Assembly: GCA_041744755.1 (NCBI GenBank) | Contig: JBGTKC010000075.1 | Coordinates: forward strand, 62,001 to 126,000 | Length of the DNA: 64,000 nucleotides | DNA from: CALDTK01 sp041744755 | Lineage (GTDB): Bacteria > Bacteroidota > Bacteroidia > Chitinophagales > Saprospiraceae | Direction of reading: 5' to 3' | In this document: in pieces, positions 1 through 9,421 of the stretch | Layout: every line of letters starts with the position of its first letter | How positions within the stretch are numbered: the first letter of the stretch is position 1 | The notes under the pieces: model-generated | What the model saw: the letters and a program-made list of their open reading frames with translations, nothing else | Told to the model about the DNA's origin: nothing | Databases searched by the model: none | Made by a program: the position numbers and the translations under genes

Positions 1-1597
1 AGCTCATCCTCGTTTCCTCTGCGGACGCTACCGAGAGCGCTGCCCCCACCACGTTCTCCCGCCCGAGACAGGCGTCTATTAGGACACGCCGCAGGCTCTG
101 GTCCGAGCCCGTGAGCGCCACGCGGGAGCTACGTTTGAAGTCGAAAGCCTGCGGAGAGTCTTGTGGGCCGCGCCAGCGCAAGCGTAATATATCCCCATCG
201 AACTGAAGTATTAGAGGGGGTTCTGGCGTCCGCTCGGTCCTGAGTTCGCCCAGTCGTGAACGCGCGTCTCCGGTGCGCTGGTACGCGCGGTAGGCCTCTG
301 AGAGGGCGTGGAGCTGCGAGAATACCAGGAGTACGAGAAGTACAAGAAATAAAAAGTCACCGACTTGCAGTCCGCCGTAACCCAGTTGATACAACGCCAA
401 GGTCACGAGCCCAATCACGCCGAGTCCCGTGAACAAGAGTTTGATATCGCTACGGGCGATAACCTCGCTGCTTATCCGACCGAAGGCCCGTGCGGCCGAG
501 GCATTACGCTCCCGGAGCCTCTCGTGAGACCACGCAGCCGAACCTCTGAGTCGCAAGGTTTCCGTCAGAAGCTGCGTGTATTCCACGATGCCCTCCCGCT
601 GCTTGATCTGAGCCCCGAGCGCCTCCTGCCTCACGTCTGATTCGGCCACTCCGTAGTAGAAATACACCAGGCCTATTCCGAGAGCGCTTCCGAGTAGGGC
701 AAGCGCCCATGATCCGTCGATCGAGAAGGCATAGACGAAAGTAACGAGCAGTGTCACCGATGCGGAGAATACCGTGGCGAGTCTGTAGGCCCGCCACACA
801 CGCATGGTGTCGATGTCCTCCATTAAGCGCAGGGCGAGGGTTGGGTTGCCAGCGCGCCCTGATTGAAGGACGTCGGCCTTGATCCGGGCCACGAGCGCCT
901 CGGCCTCGTGGTGCCCCCGTGCGCTCGCGTACTGGATCAAGGCGCGCCGCAGGAGGTAGCGTCCGAGCATAAGAGCCACCATGGCGAGTAGCATTGCGCC
1001 GAGATTACTGCGCCAGGCTTCGTGAAACTGAAGGTCCACGGCGGCCCGTAGCACGACGACTAGGACATACTCTCCCGCGGCTACCAAGCCTGCGTACATC
1101 AAGGCCGTGGCCCACGCCACCGGTGGTGGGGTCGAACTACTGGACGCAACCGGACCAATGGCCGTATCCAGACGCTGCTTGGCGCCGGAAGGGGGGACGA
1201 CCAGCAAGCCAGCGGTTGAGCGCCCGGGTCCCACGCGATGTCTCTCAAAGTTCTCTCTATCGAAGCGTCGCTCGCCGAGGGCTGGGTCGAGGACGTGGAC
1301 TCGATCCTCGGAAACTTCGGTCACCACCACGAAGTGGTCACCGTCCCAGTGGAGGATTGCTGGCCACAGATCGGGGGCACGTAGTTCGTCGAAGCTCAAT
1401 TCTGCCGCCACGGTATCAAATCCGAGGGCCTCGGCCGCGCAAGCGAGTCCGGCGAGGTCGGTGCCGCGGTCGTCGGTGCCGGAGAGGTCCCGCAACCGAT
1501 CCATCGAGACCGCGAGCCCGTGGTGCGCCAGCACCATCCTGAGACAGGTGGCGCCGCAGTCGCGTTCTTCGAGTTGCGGGTAGTAGGGTGTGGTCAC
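1..1597 (-). CDS. C39-peptidase ABC exporter, 3' end cut by window edge
   Basis: The open frame runs from a GTG at 1597 to the window edge (about 532 residues seen). The N-terminal C39 peptidase domain has the full triad: Cys14 in DCGATC, His88 in GDHFVVV and Asp104 in LDPALG. Membrane segments of an ABC exporter core follow, at roughly residues 150-230 and 270-430. Such proteins cleave double-glycine leaders and export bacteriocin-like or other peptides. The region where the nucleotide-binding domain should start carries VALTGSDQSLRRVL in place of a GxxGxGKS/T Walker A loop, so ATPase function is doubtful. The rest of the domain is outside the window. No substrate peptide gene was found nearby. 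Start choice: GTG, because it sits directly before the peptidase motif and no ATG fits. Confidence 0.85.
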   Translation of the reverse strand, partial: MTTPYYPQLEERDCGATCLRMVLAHHGLAVSMDRLRDLSGTDDRGTDLAGLACAAEALGFDTVAAELSFDELRAPDLWPAILHWDGDHFVVVTEVSEDRVHVLDPALGERRFDRENFERHRVGPGRSTAGLLVVPPSGAKQRLDTAIGPVASSSSTPPPVAWATALMYAGLVAAGEYVLVVVLRAAVDLQFHEAWRSNLGAMLLAMVALMLGRYLLRRALIQYASARGHHEAEALVARIKADVLQSGRAGNPTLALRLMEDIDTMRVWRAYRLATVFSASVTLLVTFVYAFSIDGSWALALLGSALGIGLVYFYYGVAESDVRQEALGAQIKQREGIVEYTQLLTETLRLRGSAAWSHERLRERNASAARAFGRISSEVIARSDIKLLFTGLGVIGLVTLALYQLGYGGLQVGDFLFLVLLVLLVFSQLHALSEAYRAYQRTGDARSRLGELRTERTPEPPLILQFDGDILRLRWRGPQDSPQAFDFKRSSRVALTGSDQSLRRVLIDACLGRENVVGAALSVASAEETRMS

Positions 1598-1705
1598 GTT
1601 CGAGGACAAAGCACGGCCCAATCACCCCTACTGCAACAGGTGCAAGCTCGGGAGTACCGTGCGGCGGGTAGTTCTGTACCGCTTTGCGGGGAGGGTCGGG
1701 TGGGA

Positions 1706-2476
1706 CTAGATGAAGGCGTTTACGATGGCCACGAAGTCTGTAGCAACTAGGCTCGCCCCCCCGATGAGGCCGCCGTCGATATCGGGTTGACCGAAGAGCT
1801 CGGAGGCGTTGTCGGGCTTGACGGAGCCACCGTAGAGGATGGAGATGTGTTGGGCGCGGCTTTCGCCAAAACGTTCAGTAAGCCAGCTCCGTATGTAGGC
1901 GTGCATCTCTTGCGCTTGGGCGGCGCTGGCGGTCTTGCCGGTGCCAATGGCCCAAACGGGTTCGTAGGCGAGCACGAGATCGCCTACCTGGACCTCGCTT
2001 AGGCCCGAGAGTCCCTCGGCGAGTTGCCCGCTCACGACCTCCCGCTCCTGCCCGGCCTCTCGTTGCTGGAGGGTCTCACCGAAGCAGTAGATCGGGCGGA
2101 GCCCGCACCTGAGCGCGGCCTCCACCTTGGCGCCTAGCAGCTCGCCGGCCTCCCCGTGGTCTGCGCGACGCTCGCTGTGCCCGACGAGCACGTAGCTGCA
2201 GCCCACCGATTTGAGCTGTGCGCCACTCAGGTCCCCGGTGTGTGCACCGCTGTCGTGTGCCGACAGGTCTTGCGCGCCGGTGAAGACGTTGTGGACTGAT
2301 TCTGTGAGTACGTTGAGCGCGTTGAGGTGGATAGCCGGCGGACAGAACACCACCGGCAGCCGCACCGAACGCAGGCCCTCGATACAGGCGAGGGCGAGGT
2401 GGCGGCCCTCTTGGTAGGTCAGGTTCATCTTCCAGTTGCCGGCTACGAGTCGGCGGGATTCTGCGGGGCTTGTCAT
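1706..2476 (-). CDS. tpiA: triosephosphate isomerase
   Basis: A 256-residue TIM-barrel enzyme interconverting dihydroxyacetone phosphate and glyceraldehyde 3-phosphate in glycolysis and gluconeogenesis; cytosolic. The family landmarks are present: NWKMN with Lys16, VGHSERR with His100, YEPVWAIGTG with catalytic Glu172, LYGGSVKPDN and the phosphate-binding GGASL near the C terminus. Length is normal. It is divergent from the TonB receptor, with about 217 bases between the two starts. One exact copy of the window's hairpin repeat lies inside and encodes FGES near residue 203. Confidence 0.97.
   Translation of the reverse strand: MTSPAESRRLVAGNWKMNLTYQEGRHLALACIEGLRSVRLPVVFCPPAIHLNALNVLTESVHNVFTGAQDLSAHDSGAHTGDLSGAQLKSVGCSYVLVGHSERRADHGEAGELLGAKVEAALRCGLRPIYCFGETLQQREAGQEREVVSGQLAEGLSGLSEVQVGDLVLAYEPVWAIGTGKTASAAQAQEMHAYIRSWLTERFGESRAQHISILYGGSVKPDNASELFGQPDIDGGLIGGASLVATDFVAIVNAFI
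1858..1872 (-). repeat. T4-hairpin repeat, exact
   Basis: GTTTTGGCGAAAGCC in tpiA, sense; encodes FGES. Confidence 0.9.
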
Positions 2477-2693
2477 TTCGGGGAGCTTAGATCGGCGGCC
2501 AAAGTAATTACGGGCGAGCGCTATGCCGGCTGGTCCAACGACACCATGCCTGACTTGTGCGAGTCGACCCGTGGCTCGCTAGAGAATAGAAATCTTCTTC
2601 CCGTCGGGGTTTAGCGAGCTTAACCACTTCGCAAGGTCGGCGGGTCTAGTCTCGCGCTCCGCGGAGTCAAACCCTCGACTACTTTCGCCGGGC

Positions 2694-4583
2694 ATGAAGC
2701 TTTGGAAATCTTGTTTAGTCGGTCTGGTCTCGGGCGTGGCTAGTTTTGGCGAAAGCCCGACGGCCGACGCACAGGCGATCATCAACCTTGCAACCGACTC
2801 GATCGACCTACCGTCGGCGGTGGTGATCGGCAATCGCGCCGAGGTGCCACTGCAGAGCGTTGGGCACACTTTCGACGTCCTGACCCGGTCTGATCTGGCG
2901 AGCCTGCCGATCAGTTCGGTCGTGGAAGCCTTACAGTTTATCCCGGGGCTGGACCTGCGGCAACGAGGGCCGCGTGGCGTGCAAGCCGACCTGAGTATCC
3001 GCGGTGGGACCTTCGACCAGGTGCTTGTACTCATCAACGGCATCAAAATGGCCGACCCCCAGACGGGGCACCACGTGCTCAACATACCGGTCCCCCTAGA
3101 GAACGTTGAGCGAATAGAGGTGCTCAAGGGGCCGGGCGCCCGGCTATACGGCCAAAACGCCTTCGCGGGCGCTATCAATATCGTCACGCGACACCCCACC
3201 GAGGAGGGGCTCGTGCTCAGGGCTACGGGCGGGGATTTCGGGTACGCCGGTTTTGGCGCAAGCGGCACCCTCCAACGCGGGGGTGTTACGCACACCCTTA
3301 GCTACGGCCGGGACATCGCGGCGGGCTACCGCGACAATACCGATTTCGATGTCGCCAACCTGTTCTACCAGGCTACCCTGCCTACGGCGGGCGGGGTGTT
3401 CGAGGTGATTGGGGCCCTCAGCGACCGTGCCTTCGGGGCCAATGGCTTTTACGCAAGCGCCGCGGCCAAGCAGCAGTTCGAAAGCATTCAGACCAGCATC
3501 CTGGCGCTGTCGCACAAACGGACCTGGAGAGGGACGAGCCTGAATCAGCGGCTGTCGTGGCGTCGCAACCAAGACGAGTACGTTTTCGTGCGCAACAACC
3601 CCAGCCTTTACCGCAACCTACACCTGAGCCACACCTACGGCTACGATGGCTACCTGTCGCGCCAGGGCCGCTGGGGCAGGTCGGGTGTAGGCGTAGAAAT
3701 ACAGGGGGTCGCGCTGGCCAGCAACAACCTGGGACACCGGGAGCGCTTCGTGGGGAACCTCCTGCTCGAGCACGCGTTCGCCTTCGCGCACGAGCGGCTT
3801 ACCGTCACGCCGGGCCTGACGCTTAACTACCTTAGTGACGCCGGCGCCCGCGCCCTGCCGGCGATTGACCTTTTGTTCCACGCCACTGACGCGCTGCGCC
3901 TGTACGCCAACGCAGGACTCACCTACCGCGTCCCCACCTACACCGACCTCTACTACGAGGACCCCGCGAACGTCGGGAACCCGAACCTCGTACCGGAGCA
4001 GGCATACGCCTACGAACTTGGAGCGCAGTACAATGTGAGAGAGTGGCAGCTAAAAGGAGCCGCTTGGCAACGCACTGGTACCAACCTGATCGACTTCCAG
4101 CGAGATACCGTCCCCGGTGCCAAGTGGCGCGCGACGAACCTCAACGAGGTAACCTTCCGTGGCTTCGAGGCCTCGGTCACGGCGCGACGACTCCGTAACT
4201 GGTTAGCGTTGGTGTCCCTGGGCTACACCTACATCGACGGGGAAGTAGACGCGGCGTTTACCGAGACGCAGAGCCGCTACGCCCTCGAGCAATTGAGGCA
4301 CCAATTCGTAGCGCGTGCGACCGTAACGTTTGGGGAGCGGGTGTCCCTGACGGGCGGGTTGCGCTACGCGGACCGCGTCAACGATCCCTTGCCGAGTCCA
4401 GACCCTACCGTACGTGTGGCACCGCGCGATTACACAGTGATGGACCTGCGGGTGGACTACCGCCGGCGAGCGTGGACGGTGTTCGCGGATGCGAGCAACC
4501 TAAACAACCAATTTTACACACAGAGCAATGGCGTACCGCTGCCGGGGCGCTGGGCGCGCGTGGGTCTCGAGTTGAGGCTATAA
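2694..4583 (+). CDS. TonB-dependent outer-membrane receptor
   Basis: A 629-residue protein with a signal peptide (basic MKLWK, hydrophobic core, cleavage probably near ADAQA at residues 24-28). A plug domain at about 60-165 contains LSIRGG, QVLVLINGIK and RIEVLKGPGARLYG. The rest is a 22-strand-type beta-barrel rich in alternating aromatic residues. There is no carboxypeptidase-like N-terminal extension, so it looks like a BtuB/FepA-type receptor of about 600 residues and not a SusC. The ligand (iron chelate, cobalamin or other) cannot be read from the sequence, and no ABC importer or SusD partner is adjacent. An exact hairpin repeat lies inside the signal-peptide coding region. Confidence 0.9.
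   Translation: MKLWKSCLVGLVSGVASFGESPTADAQAIINLATDSIDLPSAVVIGNRAEVPLQSVGHTFDVLTRSDLASLPISSVVEALQFIPGLDLRQRGPRGVQADLSIRGGTFDQVLVLINGIKMADPQTGHHVLNIPVPLENVERIEVLKGPGARLYGQNAFAGAINIVTRHPTEEGLVLRATGGDFGYAGFGASGTLQRGGVTHTLSYGRDIAAGYRDNTDFDVANLFYQATLPTAGGVFEVIGALSDRAFGANGFYASAAAKQQFESIQTSILALSHKRTWRGTSLNQRLSWRRNQDEYVFVRNNPSLYRNLHLSHTYGYDGYLSRQGRWGRSGVGVEIQGVALASNNLGHRERFVGNLLLEHAFAFAHERLTVTPGLTLNYLSDAGARALPAIDLLFHATDALRLYANAGLTYRVPTYTDLYYEDPANVGNPNLVPEQAYAYELGAQYNVREWQLKGAAWQRTGTNLIDFQRDTVPGAKWRATNLNEVTFRGFEASVTARRLRNWLALVSLGYTYIDGEVDAAFTETQSRYALEQLRHQFVARATVTFGERVSLTGGLRYADRVNDPLPSPDPTVRVAPRDYTVMDLRVDYRRRAWTVFADASNLNNQFYTQSNGVPLPGRWARVGLELRL
2743..2757 (+). repeat. T4-hairpin repeat, exact
   Basis: In the signal-peptide codons of the TonB receptor, sense; encodes FGES. 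Confidence 0.9.
3250..3263 (+). repeat. T4-hairpin repeat, GCAA loop
   Basis: GTTTTGGCGCAAGC in the TonB receptor; two stem pairs only. Confidence 0.55.
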
Positions 4584-4669
4584 CCCCGATTCGTGGAGCA
4601 CTCTCGTGTAAACCACCGGATTTTGCGGCCCCCGTGCACCACTGGCGCCTTTAGGCTGTTTGCGCAGGT

Positions 4670-5617
4670 ATGGAGTTTGGCAAGGTCGATGACTTACGCG
4701 CGGTGGACTGGGCGCTGTCGGCGGACACGAAGCTTACCGGACTTACGCTGGCAGCTCAGGCACTCCCGCGAGACTTCCGGGCCTACATCGGCTCTACCGC
4801 CTGGGGACAGAAGGGCTTGGTGGGTTCCGTGTACCCGGCAGGCACCCGACCGGGCGACATGCTGGAGGCCTACGCTCGGCAATTCAATACTATCGAGCTG
4901 AATACGACCTTCTACCGGGTACCGGACCGGGGGCAGGTGATGAAGTGGTACGCAGCTGTCCCTGATGATTTTCGGTTTTGCCCAAAGGTCAGTAAGGCCA
5001 TTAGCCAGGCGGTAGATCTCGCGGTGCAGACCTCGCGGACACTGGACTTTGCGAAGGCAGTGCAGCACTTCGAACACAAGCTAGGACCGTGTTTCATCCA
5101 ATTACCCGCCGACTTCACTACTGATAGGTGGTCGGCTCTCGAAATTTGGTTGGATGCTTGGCCGCCGCACCTGGCGCTGGCGGTGGAGCTGCGACATGCC
5201 AGTTGGTTCGAGACCTCCACCGGCGCAGATGCATTTGCGGCGTTCGCCGCGCGCGGGGTGGGCAGCGTGATCACGGATGTGGCGGGGCGGCGCGATGTGG
5301 CCCACATGGAGGTGACTGCCCCCTTCACGGTCGTCCGCTGGGTTGGGAACGTCGATGCATCGGACGGCCCGCGACTCGCGGCATGGGCTGCGCGCCTCTC
5401 GGCGTGGAACCAGCGGGGGCTCGCGGAGGCTTACGTCTTCACCCACCAGCCGGAAGAATTGCCCTCGGCGCGGTCCGCCTCGCAACTTTACGCCGCTTTA
5501 CTTCGGGAGAAGCGCGACCTTCCGCTCCGTAGCCGTGCCCCCGAGATACGTTTTGGCGAAAGCCTTACCGCACCGAATTCTAACCTGTCGCAAACCCAGG
5601 GCGAACTGTTCCTCTAG
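4670..5617 (+). CDS. DUF72 (YecE-like) TIM-barrel protein
   Basis: A 315-residue DUF72 protein. Recognisable family blocks are YIGSTAWGQKG near residues 39-49, FNTIELNTTFYRVP around 70-83, FRFCPKVSKAIS near 100-112 and AVELRHASWF around 167-176. The molecular role of DUF72 is not established; a TIM-barrel metal-dependent function is generally assumed. It sits between the receptor gene and ppk1 on the same strand, with short gaps, and may be co-transcribed with ppk1. The start at 4670 gives a somewhat long N terminus before the conserved block, so a later start is possible. Confidence 0.88.
   Translation: MEFGKVDDLRAVDWALSADTKLTGLTLAAQALPRDFRAYIGSTAWGQKGLVGSVYPAGTRPGDMLEAYARQFNTIELNTTFYRVPDRGQVMKWYAAVPDDFRFCPKVSKAISQAVDLAVQTSRTLDFAKAVQHFEHKLGPCFIQLPADFTTDRWSALEIWLDAWPPHLALAVELRHASWFETSTGADAFAAFAARGVGSVITDVAGRRDVAHMEVTAPFTVVRWVGNVDASDGPRLAAWAARLSAWNQRGLAEAYVFTHQPEELPSARSASQLYAALLREKRDLPLRSRAPEIRFGESLTAPNSNLSQTQGELFL
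5550..5564 (+). repeat. T4-hairpin repeat, exact
   Basis: Near the 3' end of the DUF72 gene, sense; encodes FGES. Confidence 0.9.
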
Positions 5618-5637
5618 TGCTCACGTAACCTTATTCA

Positions 5638-7767
5638 GTGTCTAATTACAACCTAATCCAAAGCCCGAGCGGGGGCGCCGACCTTCCCTATATCCACCGC
5701 GACATCTCTTGGCTGAGCTTCAACGAACGTGTACTGCAGGAGGCGCAAGACCCGCGTGTACCCCTACTGGAGCGGCTCAAATTCCTGGCGATCTACTCCA
5801 GCAACCTCGATGAGTTCTTTCGTGTCCGCGTGGCTAATCACCGCAATCTCGTGCGCCTCGGAAAGCGTACGAAAAAGGAGCTCGACTTTGATCCAAAGAA
5901 GATCTTGCGGGACATCCTCAAGATCGTCAACGACCAACAGGAGAAGTTCAGCAGCATTTTCTCGGACGAGATCATCCCGCAACTGGCTAAGGAAGGAATC
6001 TACCTGCGTCGGCGACTGGAGCTCTCGAAGAAGCAGCAGCGCTTCATCACCGATTACTTCCACAGCGCCATGCTACCATACGTGCAGCCGGTGCTCTTGG
6101 TACGCGACAAGATTAGGCCGTTCCTTAATAACGGCACACTCTACCTCATCAACGAGCTGACCGACAAGGAGACCAATGAGACGGCCTACGCCCTCGTGAA
6201 GGCCCCGAGCCAGGAGCTTGGACGGTTCCTCGTGCTGCCCAGCGACGGTGACGCGCACGAGATCATTATGATGGACGACATCGTGAGGCATTCGGTGTCG
6301 TCGATGTTTCCGGGGTACGAGATCGAGGACACGTACTCGATTAAGCTCACCCGGGACGCCGAGCTCTACATCGACGACGAATTCTCGGGCGATCTCGTCG
6401 ACAAAATAAAGACGAGCCTCAGCAAGCGCCACGTCGGACCTGCGAGCCGCTTCGTATACGACCGACAGATGGGTCGCGACCTGCTGGGCTACCTACGGGA
6501 CACCTTCGACCTCGGTCGCTACGACTTACTGCGCGAGGGGCGCTACCACAACAATGCAGATTTCTTCGGCTTCCCAAGCTTCGGGCGTACCGATCTACTC
6601 TACCCTCCCCGACCGGCGATTAAACACTTGGCCCTCGAAGAGACCACGGATTTTTGGGGCACGATCGCAGAGGCGGACCAGCTGCTGTACTACCCGTACC
6701 ATAGCTACGACTCGGTGGTCCGCTTCTTCGAGGAAGCAAGTACCGATGCGGACGTGACCCACATCAAGATCGTCCAGTACAGGGTGGCGAAGAAATCGCG
6801 CATTATGGACGCCATCCGCCTCGCAGTGGAGCGCGGCAAGCAGGTGAGCGCCTTCATCGAGATCAAGGCCCGCTTCGACGAGGAGGCGAACTTGCGCTGG
6901 GGGGAGATGCTCAAGGAAGCCGGCGTCACGGTACACTATTCCTTCCCGGGCGTGAAGGTCCACGCGAAGTTGGCCATCGTACGACGCTTGGAGAAAGGCA
7001 AGGCCAAGCTGTACACGTATGTGTCGACGGGGAACTTCCACGAGACGACCGCCAAAGTCTACACCGACTTCGGGCTCTTCACTGCCGATAAGCGAATTAC
7101 GACCGAGACGGCGCGACTATTCACGTTCCTGGAGACGGTGCGCGTCCCGCGGACGGAATTTAAGCATATTCTCGTGGGACAGTTCAACCTCCGGGGCGGG
7201 TTCACGGACCGGATCGATCGCGAGATCCACAATGCGCTCGCCGGGAAGGAGGCGAAGATTTTTCTTAAAATGAACAGTCTCCAGGACACGCGCATGATCG
7301 AAAAGCTCTACGAGGCGTCACAGGCGGGGGTAAAGATCAGAATCATCGTGCGCGGGATCTGCTCGCTGGTGCCCGCGCTCAAGAACGTTTCCGAGAATAT
7401 TCAAGCCATCAGCATCGTAGACCGCTACCTGGAGCACTCGCGGGTGTTCATCTACCATAATGACGGCAATCCGGACGTATTTATAAGCAGTGCAGATTGG
7501 ATGACGCGCAACCTCAGCTACCGCATCGAGACGGCCGTCCCGATCTATGATCCCCTCATCAAGGCGCGAATCATCGAACTTAATGAGCTACAGTGGATCG
7601 ACAACGTAAAGGCCCGCGTGCTCGACGCCAAGCTTAGCAACACCTACCGCCGGACCGGCTCGGAGGTACAGATCCGCTCGCAATTGGAGAGTTACCACTA
7701 CATCCGCCGTTTGGAGAAGGCTGCCGAGACCGAGATTTTGGCGGAGCGAGACGCCGAGGTCCAGTAA
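5638..7767 (+). CDS. ppk1: polyphosphate kinase 1
   Basis: A 709-residue PPK1, which reversibly polymerises the gamma phosphate of ATP into inorganic polyphosphate. The domain order is N (YIHRDISWLSFNERVLQEA near residue 18), head, C1 and C2. The autophosphorylated histidine is His442 in VKVHAKLAIV and the second conserved histidine is His600 in YLEHSRVFIY. The YVSTGNFHETTAKVYTD block follows the first histidine. Length agrees with the family. There are 20 bases between the DUF72 stop and this start. It contains no copy of the hairpin repeat, unlike most long genes here. Confidence 0.97.
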   Translation: MSNYNLIQSPSGGADLPYIHRDISWLSFNERVLQEAQDPRVPLLERLKFLAIYSSNLDEFFRVRVANHRNLVRLGKRTKKELDFDPKKILRDILKIVNDQQEKFSSIFSDEIIPQLAKEGIYLRRRLELSKKQQRFITDYFHSAMLPYVQPVLLVRDKIRPFLNNGTLYLINELTDKETNETAYALVKAPSQELGRFLVLPSDGDAHEIIMMDDIVRHSVSSMFPGYEIEDTYSIKLTRDAELYIDDEFSGDLVDKIKTSLSKRHVGPASRFVYDRQMGRDLLGYLRDTFDLGRYDLLREGRYHNNADFFGFPSFGRTDLLYPPRPAIKHLALEETTDFWGTIAEADQLLYYPYHSYDSVVRFFEEASTDADVTHIKIVQYRVAKKSRIMDAIRLAVERGKQVSAFIEIKARFDEEANLRWGEMLKEAGVTVHYSFPGVKVHAKLAIVRRLEKGKAKLYTYVSTGNFHETTAKVYTDFGLFTADKRITTETARLFTFLETVRVPRTEFKHILVGQFNLRGGFTDRIDREIHNALAGKEAKIFLKMNSLQDTRMIEKLYEASQAGVKIRIIVRGICSLVPALKNVSENIQAISIVDRYLEHSRVFIYHNDGNPDVFISSADWMTRNLSYRIETAVPIYDPLIKARIIELNELQWIDNVKARVLDAKLSNTYRRTGSEVQIRSQLESYHYIRRLEKAAETEILAERDAEVQ

Positions 7768-7789
7768 CGAAATAATTTGCGCCCCGCGC

Positions 7790-7822
7790 TTGGGCGACTG
7801 CGAGTGCCCGCGTTATGTTTGC
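7790..7822 (+). promoter_or_regulatory. probable promoter of tRNA-Gly
   Basis: TTG at 7790-7792 and TATGTTTGC at 7814-7822 match the Bacteroidota -33/-7 pattern (TTG, about 20 bases, TAnnTTTG). The tRNA starts 19 bases downstream. This is the best match to a two-part promoter in the window. Confidence 0.65.
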
Positions 7823-7840
7823 GGCCGCTTCCAGCAAAAC

Positions 7841-7913
7841 GCAGATGTAGCTCAGCTGGTAGAGCGCAACCTTGCCAAGGTTGAGGTCGCCAGTTCGAAC
7901 CTGGTCATCTGCT
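7841..7913 (+). tRNA. tRNA-Gly (GCC)
   Basis: A 73-base cloverleaf can be folded by hand: acceptor GCAGATG/CATCTGC, D arm GCTC/GAGC, anticodon stem CAACC/GGTTG with loop TTGCCAA (anticodon GCC), and a T arm with TTCGAAC. The discriminator is T and no CCA is encoded. Confidence 0.97.
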
Positions 7914-7918
7914 CGAAG

Positions 7919-7953
7919 AGCCTCGTCGTCCGTGTGGACGGCGGGGCTTTTTT
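7919..7953 (+). terminator. intrinsic terminator after tRNA-Gly
   Basis: A 12-bp stem (GCCTCGTCGTCC with GGACGGCGGGGC, including G-T pairs) and a GTGT loop, followed by six T. It lies six bases after the tRNA end. Confidence 0.9.
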
Positions 7954-8098
7954 GCTGGACCCAGCATTCCAGTCCGGGGAGCGTTTTGCGACTAAAAGGG
8001 CGCCAAGACGGACGCAACCCGGGTTCTTAGGGTCCTATGAGCGAGTACAGAGCATTGCGAAGCGCTAACGAAGTTGGCTCCGGCGGTGGACCACAATT

Positions 8099-9274
8099 CT
8101 ACCCCAGAGGATAATTAACCCACTCTCCGGCGTGGGTGCGAACCTCTACACCCGGGGCTCCCGCCGCTACCCTTCCGATGATTTGGGCCGGAATGTTAAA
8201 GGTTTTGGCGACAGCTAAACAAGTTTCGGCAGCTGCCTCGCTAACGTAAGCCTCCAGGCGGGTGCCCATATTGTAGACCTGGTAGAGCTCGAGCGGCGTC
8301 ATGTCGTTGACCTCGGCGATGCGTTCGAATAGCGGCGGGAGAGGGAGCAAGTCATCCTTTATAATGCGGACGCCCTCAACGAATTTACCCACTTTGGTCT
8401 GTGCTCCGCCCGTGTTGTGGACCAGTCCGTGGAGGCCGTCCCGGACCTGTGGAATGAGCTGATGCATCAGGGGGAGGAAGGTCCGCGTCGGGCTCAGGAG
8501 CAACTCTCCGATACTTCGCTCGCCGAAGCCCTCGATGTTGATTCGGTCGGTCACGGCATGAGGCCCGGCATAGATGTACCGGCGCTCGGTGAGGGGATCG
8601 AAGCTCTCGGGATAGCGCTCGGCGTAGTCGTGGTGCAGCAGGTCATGGCGGGCCCCAGTGAGTCCATTGCTGCCGATCCCGGAGTTGTAGTCGGTCTCGT
8701 ACGTAGCCTGCCCGTAGCCACCAAAACCAACGATCATGTCCCCGAGCTGTGGTTTGATCTCGATTACGTCGGCCCGCCGCATCCTGCCGTAGGCGGTGAT
8801 CCCGACGTCCACCGTGCGGACGATATCACCGACGTCGGCGGTCTCTCCGCCGGCTAGTAGCATCGGGATGCCCAGGCCGTTCATCTGCTCCACGAAGGCC
8901 AGATTGGCCTGGATGAGCGCCGCGATTACGTCTCCGGAGATACAGTGCTTGTTGCGACCTATCGTGGAACTCAGCGCGATGTTCTCCGTGAGGCCCACGC
9001 AGGCCATGTCGTCGACATTCATCACGATGGCGTCCTGGGCGATGCCGCGCCACACGGACAAGTCCCCGGTCTCTCGCCAGTAGAGATAGGCGAGACTGGT
9101 TTTAGTGCCGGCGGTGTCGGCGTGCATCAGGCTACAGAAGTCGGCGTCGCCGGTGGCGAAGTCCGGTAGGATTTTACAGAACGCCCGCGGATACAGCCCT
9201 TGGTCCATGCCCTTCACGGCCGCGTGGACCTCCTCCTTCCCGGCGCTTACGCCGCGCTTCGCGTATACCGACAT
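8099..9274 (-). CDS. purM: phosphoribosylformylglycinamidine cyclo-ligase
   Basis: A 391-residue AIR synthetase that closes the imidazole ring in purine synthesis with ATP. The protein follows the longer Bacteroidota form of PurM: YAKRGVSAGKEEV at the N terminus, HADTAGTKTSLAYLYW near residues 50-65, NVDDMACVG, LAGGETADVGD and HNTGGAQTKVGKF. The start is ATG 9274 or the adjacent ATG 9277; both lie just after a -7 box, so the transcript has almost no leader. The upstream extension to 9349 is not coding on this evidence. Confidence 0.95.
   Translation of the reverse strand: MSVYAKRGVSAGKEEVHAAVKGMDQGLYPRAFCKILPDFATGDADFCSLMHADTAGTKTSLAYLYWRETGDLSVWRGIAQDAIVMNVDDMACVGLTENIALSSTIGRNKHCISGDVIAALIQANLAFVEQMNGLGIPMLLAGGETADVGDIVRTVDVGITAYGRMRRADVIEIKPQLGDMIVGFGGYGQATYETDYNSGIGSNGLTGARHDLLHHDYAERYPESFDPLTERRYIYAGPHAVTDRINIEGFGERSIGELLLSPTRTFLPLMHQLIPQVRDGLHGLVHNTGGAQTKVGKFVEGVRIIKDDLLPLPPLFERIAEVNDMTPLELYQVYNMGTRLEAYVSEAAAETCLAVAKTFNIPAQIIGRVAAGAPGVEVRTHAGEWVNYPLG
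8202..8215 (+). repeat. T4-hairpin repeat, GACA loop
   Basis: GTTTTGGCGACAGC, antisense in purM; encodes AVAKT. Confidence 0.65.
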
Positions 9275-9281
9275 CATAGCC

Positions 9282-9289
9282 CAAAGGTA
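9282..9289 (-). promoter_or_regulatory. -7 box of purM
   Basis: TACCTTTG on the minus strand, a perfect TAnnTTTG, ends about five bases from the first ATG. The implied transcription start is at or within a few bases of the start codon. Confidence 0.6.
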
Positions 9290-9421
9290 GCGGCGGCGCG
9301 GCTGGGCTCCCGGGTGCCGTTTTGCACGTCGAAGGCGGGCCGCCAGCATCTCCGTTCCGGACGGAGGTCACCCCCTGCGGACGCTAATCCGGATACGAGC
9401 GGTCACGCCACCTTTGCCGCA

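Noticed and set aside
3127..3144. GGCTATACGGCCAAAAC in the TonB receptor
   Set aside because: The loop is six bases without GNNA, and the sequence encodes the conserved RLYGQNAF segment.
4974..4989. GGTTTTGCCCAAAGGT in the DUF72 gene
   Set aside because: The loop is CAAA and the bases encode the conserved FCPK motif of DUF72, so protein constraint explains it.
9200..9421. N-terminal extension of the HsdR-N-like gene
   Set aside because: It overlaps the purM start antisense and reads as compositionally random sequence; the GTG at 9422 fits the family.
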